The position numbers were made by a program, and so were the translations under genes. A stretch of 64,000 nucleotides of DNA from Novosphingobium sp. (GTDB lineage: Bacteria > Pseudomonadota > Alphaproteobacteria > Sphingomonadales > Sphingomonadaceae): the NCBI GenBank assembly GCA_024236175.1, contig JACKKY010000001.1, positions 62,001 to 126,000 of the forward strand. The letters are read 5' to 3'. The notes under the pieces were generated by a model. That model was not told where the DNA came from. It saw only the letters and a program-made list of their open reading frames with translations, and ran no database searches. Positions 16,735-24,003 of the stretch are shown here, piece after piece (positions within the stretch are counted from its first letter, which is position 1; every line of letters starts with the position of its first letter).

Positions 16735-17502
16735 TCAAAGCCCCTTGGTCATGCCCCCATCCATGTCGATGACCGCGCCCTGCAGCCATTCACCTTCCGG
16801 GGAAAGCAGGAAGGCAACCAGATTTGCGACGTCTTCCGGTGTTCCATAGCGCGCAAAACCGCCGTGCCGGGCGGCTTCGGCAGCGATCTCATCGAGACTG
16901 CGGCCCGATCCCTCCGCCTGTGCCTGCAGCCATCCGGCAAAGCGGGGCGTCAGAACGCCGCCGGGATTGATCTGGTTCACCCGGACACCCGCTTCGACCC
17001 CGCCATCGGCAAAGGCCTTTGTCATTGCGGTCAGTGCCGCGCTGAGCGGACCCGACATGGCATGGGCGAACCGCGGTGTCCGTGCACCGGTACCACCGAT
17101 ATTCACCACTGCGCCCTTCGTCTCGACCAGATGCGGCCAGACCGCGCGCATCAGCCGCAACGCGCCGAATACCTTGACCTCGAACCCCGACATCCATTCT
17201 GCATCGCTGAGAGCCAAGGCACTGCCGAATCGGGTGGTGCTGGCGCAGTTGACCAGCGCATCGATCCGTCCGCCCTGCCCTCCCACCGCATCAACGGCGC
17301 CCGCAATCTCTTCGGGGCTGCTCAGATCGCAGGGAACCGCGAAGGCGCCTTCGCCGACGTCCGCGACAGCACGGTCGAGCTTGTCGGACCGGCGCGCCAC
17401 CATCGCAACGCGGTACCCCAGCCCGCAAAGGCGCCCGGATATTGCCTCGCCGATTCCCTCGCTGGCGCCGGTGACCATGGCGACCCGAACATCCCCACCC
17501 AT
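16735..17502 (-). CDS. SDR-fold protein lacking the catalytic Tyr-Lys pair
   Basis: A short-chain dehydrogenase/reductase-fold protein (255 aa from the ATG at 17502, which follows GGGAGG by 6 nt). The Rossmann loop TGASEGIG (residues 11-18), NCAST and the C-terminal GAVIDMDGGMTKGL are intact, so NAD(P) binding is likely. At the active site the usual Ser and YxxxK are replaced: NIGGTGA stands where NISS is expected, and M149-S-G-P-L153 where YxxxK is expected. Either it is not a classical reductase or it uses other residues. It probably shares a transcript with psd-pssA, hinting at a role near membrane lipids. Its substrate is unknown. Confidence 0.8.
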   Translation of the reverse strand: MGGDVRVAMVTGASEGIGEAISGRLCGLGYRVAMVARRSDKLDRAVADVGEGAFAVPCDLSSPEEIAGAVDAVGGQGGRIDALVNCASTTRFGSALALSDAEWMSGFEVKVFGALRLMRAVWPHLVETKGAVVNIGGTGARTPRFAHAMSGPLSAALTAMTKAFADGGVEAGVRVNQINPGGVLTPRFAGWLQAQAEGSGRSLDEIAAEAARHGGFARYGTPEDVANLVAFLLSPEGEWLQGAVIDMDGGMTKGL

Positions 17503-17772
17503 TTTCATCCTCCCTGCGAAGCCCACGGGCAAAGCCGATCTAACCATCGCTTCCAGGACATGACCAGCGGCCATTCGCAGGAGTTCCGCGGCTCATCATG
17601 GTTACCAAACGTTAACCATCCGCATTGATAACGGCGAAATCCCGCGAACAGGGCAAACAGTCACACGTGCGCGCCGGCGGGAATGAACAGGGGACGCGAG
17701 GACAATGGAGATGCAGGACCGGGGCAGATCTGCACAGGCCTGGCGATGGCGCCGCCCCATATGGAGGCGGCG

Positions 17773-18948
17773 ATGAAAATCCTTTTTTATCTGCCGGTTA
17801 TCACCCCATGGTGGTTCGATCATGTGATCGCGCCGATGCTGCGCGCGCTGGACGGCGATCCGGAAGTGACCGAACAACACGTCATGATCGCACCGCTGTG
17901 GCGCAACACCGGGATCGACGGACATCAGCTCGCGCCGCTGGCGGATCTCGGCAAAGTCCATTGGCACGTGATAGATCAGGGCGAACCCGAAGAATTCCGG
18001 ACCAATGGCGCCGGGCTTGAAGGACTTCTCGATCTCGTCGACGAAATCGAGCCGGACCTTTGCCTTGTCCGCAGCGCCGATTTCGAAACTCCCGCGCAGT
18101 TCCCGGGTATCGTCCGTCACATCATGGAGGGCGCAGCCGCGCCGTTCGAGACGGGCTCCAACTGGTTTGTCCTCGAAGAACACCCCTTCCGCTTCGGAAT
18201 CTTCCCGGAAGCGGCCGAGCCAACCGCCAGAAGTTGCCAGGTGGCGCTCAGCGAGATCTGGGAAGCGATGGACGAGCGCCAGGTCCTTGAGGACGGTGCG
18301 TCCGATTGGCGCAAGCTGCTTGGCCTGCCTGGCGACCGCCCGATCATCTCGGTTCCGCTCCACTATGAGCACGAGGAGAACTTCTTCGGCGTTCACGCCA
18401 GCTTCGCCCGCGGAACCGATCTCTTGAGTTACCTGCTCGAGACGCTCGCCGATGATGCGTTCCTTGCGGTGACCGATCACCCGCTCAATCGCCTTTATAC
18501 CAACAGGACAGCGATCGACGCGCTGATTTCCGGCAATGCCGACCGTGCCTGCCTGTGCGTTGCCGAAAAGCTGCCCCACGACGCCACCGGGCTGCTCTCC
18601 GCAAAAGCCGACGCCGTGCTGTCGGACCTCAGCAAGAGCTGGTCCATGGCCGCCTATTGCGGCACACCCATTGTCCATGTCGGCCGCAACGCCATGGCCG
18701 AATGGATCCATGCCACCAACGGCGTTGACCGGATCAACGGCAAACTTGCCGCGCGCGGCCTGCCGGGCGCCGATCCCTCCGCCGCCCGCGAGTGGTTCAG
18801 CTGGCACCTCGCCGCACGGCTGATGGTCCCCAAGGATGTAACGGCAGGGGCATTGATGCGGCAGGTCGACGGCATCGTGACCGATGAACAGATCGAGGAG
18901 GCCGCCGGCCGGATCAAGACGTGGTTCGACGGAGCACGCTGGACATGA
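17773..18948 (+). CDS. Glycosyltransferase-like protein of a Kdo/capsule cluster
   Basis: A 391-aa protein with no signal peptide, read from the ATG at 17773 after GGAGG. The N-terminus KILFYLPVITPWWFDHVIAP and the C-terminal part with LSKSWSMAAYCGTPIVHVG look like the two halves of a GT-B fold, as in the capsule proteins KpsC/KpsS, but the match is from motif shape only. It is the first gene of a run of four with ATGA overlaps (next gene starts inside its stop), all others of which supply CMP-Kdo, so transfer or recognition of a Kdo-type sugar is a reasonable guess. It could instead be an uncharacterised polysaccharide protein. Confidence 0.55.
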   Translation: MKILFYLPVITPWWFDHVIAPMLRALDGDPEVTEQHVMIAPLWRNTGIDGHQLAPLADLGKVHWHVIDQGEPEEFRTNGAGLEGLLDLVDEIEPDLCLVRSADFETPAQFPGIVRHIMEGAAAPFETGSNWFVLEEHPFRFGIFPEAAEPTARSCQVALSEIWEAMDERQVLEDGASDWRKLLGLPGDRPIISVPLHYEHEENFFGVHASFARGTDLLSYLLETLADDAFLAVTDHPLNRLYTNRTAIDALISGNADRACLCVAEKLPHDATGLLSAKADAVLSDLSKSWSMAAYCGTPIVHVGRNAMAEWIHATNGVDRINGKLAARGLPGADPSAAREWFSWHLAARLMVPKDVTAGALMRQVDGIVTDEQIEEAAGRIKTWFDGARWT

Positions 18949-19961
18949 CGGCAGCCCGCAAAGCCATTCAACCGGTTGCCGAACCCGCCGGCATCGCGAC
19001 CGTCTCGACCGTGGACTGGGCGATGGAAGTGCTGCGCGAGGAATCCGCCGCGATCGAAAGGATCATATCCGATCCCCCGCCGCACCTGGCCGAGGCGATT
19101 GCGCAGGTCTCTGCCGCAAGCGGGCCCGTGCTTTGCTGCGGTGTCGGCAAGTCCGGGCTCGTCGCCGCAAAGATAGCCGCTACGCTTTCCAGCCTCGGAA
19201 CGCCCGCCTTCATCCTGTCCGCCGGAGATGCGGCGCATGGTGACCTTGGCGCTGTCGTGCCGGGCAGCGTCGTACTCCTGTTCTCCAACAGCGGCACTAC
19301 GACGGAAATCCTGCGGATCGTGCCCGGTCTGCGTACGCGCGGCTGCCACCTGATCGGCCTTGTCGGTCGCGCGGCATCGCCGCTTGGCCGGGCCGTCGAC
19401 ACACTGATCGACTTGCCGGTCCAGCGCGAAGCCGATCACATCGGCATGGCCCCCACCGCCAGCACGACACTGCAGATGGCGATGGGCGACGCCATCGCCG
19501 TCGCCGCCAGCCGACTGCGCGGCTTCAAGCGTGAAGACTTTCTCAAGTGCCATCCGGCCGGCCAGCTCGGCCAGCATGCCCAGCCGGTCGCCTCGCTGAT
19601 GCGAACCGGCGATGCAATGCCGGTTGTGATGCCGCACATGGCGCTCGCCGAAACGGCCAGCGCCATGTCGGCCGGACTGATGGGCGCGGCTTGCGTCGTC
19701 GACTGGGGGGGAAAGCTGCTGGGGATCATCGTCGATGGCGACATCCGCCGGGCGATCCAGGCCCGGCAGGACCTCTACAGTGTCACCGCCAGCGCAGTGA
19801 TGCGCGCCGACCCGGTCGTGCTCCCCGCCACCGCCAGCATCGGCGATGCGCTCGAACTGATGCGAGCGCACGGCTCCGGTCTGCTTGTCCTGCCTGTCAC
19901 CGATGACGACGGATGTCTCGTCGGCATGGTCCACAGCGTCGATCTGGTGCAGAACCTATGA
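18945..19961 (+). CDS. kdsD: D-arabinose 5-phosphate isomerase (KpsF/KdsD type)
   Basis: Converts ribulose 5-phosphate to arabinose 5-phosphate, the first committed precursor of Kdo. The 338-aa protein has an N-terminal SIS sugar isomerase domain (GVGKSG, then SAGDAAHGDLG and SNSGTT) and two C-terminal CBS repeats (from about residue 205), the usual KpsF/GutQ layout. The His in AHGDLG is the catalytic-type residue. The ATG at 18945 overlaps the previous stop and its own stop overlaps the next start. It works directly with the downstream genes. Confidence 0.9.
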   Translation: MTAARKAIQPVAEPAGIATVSTVDWAMEVLREESAAIERIISDPPPHLAEAIAQVSAASGPVLCCGVGKSGLVAAKIAATLSSLGTPAFILSAGDAAHGDLGAVVPGSVVLLFSNSGTTTEILRIVPGLRTRGCHLIGLVGRAASPLGRAVDTLIDLPVQREADHIGMAPTASTTLQMAMGDAIAVAASRLRGFKREDFLKCHPAGQLGQHAQPVASLMRTGDAMPVVMPHMALAETASAMSAGLMGAACVVDWGGKLLGIIVDGDIRRAIQARQDLYSVTASAVMRADPVVLPATASIGDALELMRAHGSGLLVLPVTDDDGCLVGMVHSVDLVQNL

Positions 19962-21301
19962 ACGTCCACGCCTCCCTCGCTCCCCGCCCCCGCGTCGTCG
20001 CTTTCGTTCCGGCCAAAGGCAGCAGCGAGCGCATCGCCAACAAGAACCTGCAGGTCCTCGACGGAGACCACCTGTTCCGCCGCAAGCTGCGGCAACTGGT
20101 CGCCTGTTCCGCGATCGACACGGTCTATCTCGATACCGAATCCGACGAGATTGCGGAACTCGCCGCAGATTTGCCCGTCAAACATCTGAAACGCCCGAAA
20201 AATCTGGCCGACAACTCATGCGACGGGCATGCCCTCTTCGCGTGGGAATGCGCCAATGCGGAAAGTGCCGACCTATACGTACAGGTCCTGTGTACCGCAC
20301 CGTTCGTCACCGCCGACACGGTAGGTCGCGCTATCCAGCGAATGATCGACGACCCGGAGGCGGACAGCCTGGTCGGCGTCGCCAGCGCCCGGCAATATTG
20401 CTGGGCCGGAGGCGAGCCCGTCTACGGACGCGGCCGCATCCCGAACAGCGTGGAACTCGATCCGACGGTTGTCGAGGCCATGAGCCTCTACATCGTCCGC
20501 CGTCGCGAAGGCGAAGAGCCGCCCGAGCAGCGCTTCGGCAAGAAACCGATCCTGTTCGAGCTTGACCCAACGGAACAGGTCGACATCAACAATCCGGCGG
20601 ATTTCGAGATGGCCGAAGCGCTTTGCGCCGGCCAGCGCGCCACGGAAGTGACACGACTTCGGGCAATGCAGCCCTATCTCTCCTCGCCTGTGCTTGCCGA
20701 CATCGCCAAGGAGATGGGTCTCCGAGCCGTGCTGCCCCCGGCGATCCACGCTACCAGCCCCGGCAAGATGCTGGGCCGTGCGCGCACGCTCCAGCTGGTC
20801 GCGATCCCCTCCCAGGAGCGCGACAGCGATCGGTGGAAAGGCATCTACAATGCGTTGGACAGCTACCGCTTCGTGCGGCCCGGCTGCGTAATCGCGGTGG
20901 CCAACGAAAGTCCGGAGCACGCCTATTTCGGAGACCTCAACGCAACGCTTGCGATCAGGTCGGGCGCGGTGGGCGCGGTGATCGACGGCGTGACCCGCGA
21001 CAGCCGCGACGTTTCGCTGCTGGGCCTGCCGGTCTACGCGCGGCAAAGCTATTGCGACGACATCAAATACGAAGGCACCCTCGGTTCGATGAATCGCCCG
21101 ATCCGCATCGGCAACGTCGACATCCGCCATGACGACATGATCTTCGGAGACGAGAACGGTGTCGTGACCATCCCCGAGCGGCTCTGGCCGGAAGTCGAAA
21201 ATGCCGCCTGGGACGTGCTTTCCAACGAGGCACGCATCCGCATCATGGCCGCGCGCGGCCGCGACGTGAACGAAATCCTCGCCGAATGCGGGGCCTTCTG
21301 A
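19958..21301 (+). CDS. Cytidylyltransferase fused to an RraA-like domain
   Basis: A two-domain protein of 447 aa. The first 230 residues are a nucleotidyltransferase of the CMP-Kdo/CMP-sialate synthetase type, with FVPAKGSSERIANKNL near residues 18-32 and the metal region DPTEQVDINNPADF. From about residue 265 it matches the RraA/dimethylmenaquinone-methyltransferase-like fold, with AIRSGAVGAVIDGVTRDSRDV as the core loop and a C-terminal GDENGVVTIPE motif (family members include aldolases and RNase E regulators). A single reading frame covers both, with no sign of frameshift. Context between kdsD and kdsA favours CMP-Kdo or related sugar activation. What the RraA half does is unknown. Confidence 0.8.
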   Translation: MNVHASLAPRPRVVAFVPAKGSSERIANKNLQVLDGDHLFRRKLRQLVACSAIDTVYLDTESDEIAELAADLPVKHLKRPKNLADNSCDGHALFAWECANAESADLYVQVLCTAPFVTADTVGRAIQRMIDDPEADSLVGVASARQYCWAGGEPVYGRGRIPNSVELDPTVVEAMSLYIVRRREGEEPPEQRFGKKPILFELDPTEQVDINNPADFEMAEALCAGQRATEVTRLRAMQPYLSSPVLADIAKEMGLRAVLPPAIHATSPGKMLGRARTLQLVAIPSQERDSDRWKGIYNALDSYRFVRPGCVIAVANESPEHAYFGDLNATLAIRSGAVGAVIDGVTRDSRDVSLLGLPVYARQSYCDDIKYEGTLGSMNRPIRIGNVDIRHDDMIFGDENGVVTIPERLWPEVENAAWDVLSNEARIRIMAARGRDVNEILAECGAF

Positions 21302-21309
21302 AACCCGGC

Positions 21310-22155
21310 ATGAGCGCCCCGACCGTCTCCCTCGGCGAGCAGATCGCCTTTGCCAACGACCTTCCGTTCGTGCTGATCGGCGGCATGAACGTGATCGAAG
21401 ATCGCGACACGCTGATGGAAGTCGCCAGTCATTTCGCCTCGGTCTCGAGCGATCTCGGCATTCCCTATGTTTTCAAGGCGTCCTTCGACAAGGCCAACCG
21501 CTCTTCGATCCACTCCTTCCGCGGCCCCGGCATCGACAAGGGCCTGGAACTGCTCGCTGAAGTAAAGGAGCGCTTCGGGGTTTGCGTCCTGACGGATGTC
21601 CACGAGCCGTCGCAGGCCGAACCGGTTGCGCAGGTGGCCGACATCATCCAGCTCCCCGCTTTCCTGGCCCGCCAGACTGACCTGGTGACCGCGATGGCCC
21701 GCACCGGCGCCGTTATCAACGTCAAGAAGCCGCAGTTCCTCGCACCCGAGGAAATGCGCCATATCCTCGCCAAGTTCCGCGAATGCGGAAACGAGCGGAT
21801 TCTGCTGTGCGAACGGGGCAGCAGCTTCGGCTACAACAACCTTGTGGTCGACATGCTCGGCATGGACCTGATGAAGGCCTTCGCACCGGTCATCTTCGAC
21901 GTAACACACGCTCTGCAAAGGCCCGGCGGCCGCCCCGACAGCGCCGACGGACGCGGCGATCAGGCGGCAGCGCTGGCACGATCCGGCATCGCACTCGGCA
22001 TCGCCGGACTGTTCCTCGAAGCCCATCCCGATCCGTCGCAAGCCAAATGCGACGGGCCCAGCGCCCTGAAGCTGTCCGACCTGTCCGATTTCCTCAGGCA
22101 GGTGAAGGCGGTCGACGAGGCGGTGAAGCCCTACACGATCCGACAAAAGCCTTGA
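21310..22155 (+). CDS. kdsA: 3-deoxy-8-phosphooctulonate synthase
   Basis: Condenses arabinose 5-phosphate with phosphoenolpyruvate to Kdo 8-phosphate. The 281-aa TIM barrel shows FKASFDKANRSS at residues 55-66, FDVTHALQRPGG and LFLEAHPDP. Asn27 in GGMNVIE occupies the place of the metal-binding Cys in metal-dependent enzymes, so this is the metal-independent class. The start at 21310 is best by family length, although its ribosome site is weak; an ATG at 21286 inside the previous gene is an alternative. It ends the Kdo cluster. Confidence 0.95.
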   Translation: MSAPTVSLGEQIAFANDLPFVLIGGMNVIEDRDTLMEVASHFASVSSDLGIPYVFKASFDKANRSSIHSFRGPGIDKGLELLAEVKERFGVCVLTDVHEPSQAEPVAQVADIIQLPAFLARQTDLVTAMARTGAVINVKKPQFLAPEEMRHILAKFRECGNERILLCERGSSFGYNNLVVDMLGMDLMKAFAPVIFDVTHALQRPGGRPDSADGRGDQAAALARSGIALGIAGLFLEAHPDPSQAKCDGPSALKLSDLSDFLRQVKAVDEAVKPYTIRQKP

Positions 22156-22230
22156 TCGCGGCGCTTTGCTCGCCGCTCAGACACGGCACGAATAGGTCAG
22201 ATCCGGCCGAACAGATACCGAGTTCCGCCC

Positions 22231-22253
22231 AGCTTGCTTTTGAGCAGCAAGCT
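22231..22253. terminator. Hairpin between convergent kdsA and MFS gene
   Basis: An 8-bp stem AGCTTGCT / AGCAAGCT with a 7-nt loop. On the plus strand the loop starts TTTTGAG. It overlaps the stop codon of the MFS gene by one base, and kdsA ends 75 bp earlier. Confidence 0.45.
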
Positions 22254-23485
22254 TAGACCTCGGCCCGCTCCGATGACGTCCCGGAGTTCTGCGACGTGGC
22301 CATCGGGGTCGTTCGCGGCAAGACCTGGAAAGCGCGTTGTTCCTCGCCCGGGACGGGAACGGCCACGAACTGGCGCCAGATACCGAACAGGAATGCCAGG
22401 AACGCCACGCCGCCGATGAAGGCATAAAGCCCCCCCGGACCGAACAGCGTCATGCAGACGGAGCTCGCGATGGGTCCGGCTGCAGCGCCTATGGAATAGG
22501 TCAGGACAAGCGTTCCGGTTGCTCCCGTCCGCTCCGTCGGCACTAGGTGATCATTGGTGTGCGCGACACACAGCGGATAGAGTGCGAAGACAAATCCGCC
22601 AAATGCGACGCCCAGGATCGTGAACAGCGCAGCATCGGTTACCACAACCATGCAACCGCAAATCGCTCCCACGGCCGCAAAGGACAGGACGATAACCTTC
22701 CGGCGGTCAAAGCGATCCGAGAGCCTGCCAAGAGGCCATTGCAGGACAATCCCCCCGGCGATCACGCTGCTCAGCAAGCTTGCGATAGCAAGATTGGACA
22801 TTCCGATGCGCTGGGCATGAATCGCAGCCATCGCGTAGAATGCGCCGAGCATGGCGCCTGTCGAGGCTACGCCGAAGAGGCCAAGGGGCGATGTCGCATA
22901 CAACCTTCCCAGGCGAAACGTTTGCACCTCTTCGATAACCGGCTCAGCCATGCGGGTCAGAGCCACCGGGATAACCGTGAGGGAAAGCAGCAACGAGGCG
23001 ACAACAAAAGGGAGCCTCGGGTTTCCGGGTTCGACACCCAGCAGCCCCTGGCTCACCGCCTGGCCGCCATAGAGAGCCATCATGTAGACGGCGAGCGTGG
23101 TTCCCCGGCGTTCCGGCTTCGCCTGATCGTTGAGCCAGCTTTCAAGGCAAACATAGACACCGGCGACACAGAACCCGTCGACAAGGCGCAATGCGATCCA
23201 GAACGGCACGCTCTGCACAATCGAATAGGCCAGTGCGCTCGCCGAAAAGAGCGAAACGAACGCGGCGAACGCACGGATGTGGCCGGCACGTGCAATCAAC
23301 CGAAACACCATGATCGAGCCGACAGTCAGCCCGGCGAAATAGCTCGTGCCCAGCAAACCGATCAGCGGCGCGGCAACGTCCGCCTGGTTGAGGCGGATTC
23401 CAAGAAGCGCCGGCAAGGCTCCACTGCCTGCCAGGAACATGAAAATGGCGATCAGCAATGTGCGGATGGGCATCAACATGTACAT
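22253..23485 (-). CDS. MFS transporter (YcaD-like)
   Basis: A 410-aa permease with about twelve membrane segments. The loop 2-3 motif is degenerate, and the ESWLNDQAKPERRG stretch after segment 4 is typical of the YcaD-like branch of the superfamily; GRLSDRFDRRKVI marks the second half. The C-terminal 30 residues are polar and basic-poor. Three in-frame ATGs at 23485, 23479 and 23473 are possible starts. The substrate is unknown. It is convergent with the Kdo genes and transcribed alone. Confidence 0.8.
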   Translation of the reverse strand: MYMLMPIRTLLIAIFMFLAGSGALPALLGIRLNQADVAAPLIGLLGTSYFAGLTVGSIMVFRLIARAGHIRAFAAFVSLFSASALAYSIVQSVPFWIALRLVDGFCVAGVYVCLESWLNDQAKPERRGTTLAVYMMALYGGQAVSQGLLGVEPGNPRLPFVVASLLLSLTVIPVALTRMAEPVIEEVQTFRLGRLYATSPLGLFGVASTGAMLGAFYAMAAIHAQRIGMSNLAIASLLSSVIAGGIVLQWPLGRLSDRFDRRKVIVLSFAAVGAICGCMVVVTDAALFTILGVAFGGFVFALYPLCVAHTNDHLVPTERTGATGTLVLTYSIGAAAGPIASSVCMTLFGPGGLYAFIGGVAFLAFLFGIWRQFVAVPVPGEEQRAFQVLPRTTPMATSQNSGTSSERAEV

Positions 23486-24003
23486 GACTACTCAGTTTGG
23501 TCGGCGAGGTGCGGACTGCTCCGAAACGCCGGATTGCTAGGCGCCTGCTGCCTACATCATCGTTGCCCGGAAGGTCGACCACCCCGACTGGCCAGCGGGT
23601 AACTGGTGCTCGTCCAGTTGAACGAGCGCAAATCAAATTCAGTTCAATCAATGTAGAAACTCAAAAATACTTATTTATACTGTAAGTTGTATTTGATTTA
23701 TCGCCACCGACCCTTAGTCACTTTCGCCATGTCTACGACTGTGGAAAAATTGTCTCCCACATGGGGCGAGCGAATATCGGCTTCGAGTCGTGTTGTTATC
23801 ATGCAACATCTGGATTTTTATTTTATTGACCCGTGAGCGGAGGGTGGATCAAGGCTCAACTCTTTGCTAGCCGCCCGGCCCGTACCGCAGATTCTTCAGT
23901 TCGCAAGAGGTATATTATCGCGATCCGGGATCGCAGGTCCATCACAGGCGCTCTTGCGCCCCACCACTAATTGCAGAGCAGAGAAAAAAGGGGAGAACCT
24001 TTC
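23486..24003. other. AT-richer intergenic region upstream of TonB receptor
   Basis: This 518-bp region separates the divergent MFS and TonB receptor genes and is clearly AT-richer than its surroundings between about 23630 and 23830. It contains an inverted repeat AACTGG/CCAGTT (23601-23619), a weaker one TGTTG/CAACA (23791-23808) and runs such as TTTTTATTTTATTGACC. AAGGGGAG lies 9 nt before the receptor ATG. No coding gene is seen. Confidence 0.5.

Noticed and set aside
18921..21301. Frameshift joining separate kdsB and RraA genes
   Set aside because: The frame is open and uniform in codon use through the junction, with a normal linker; a true fusion is more likely.
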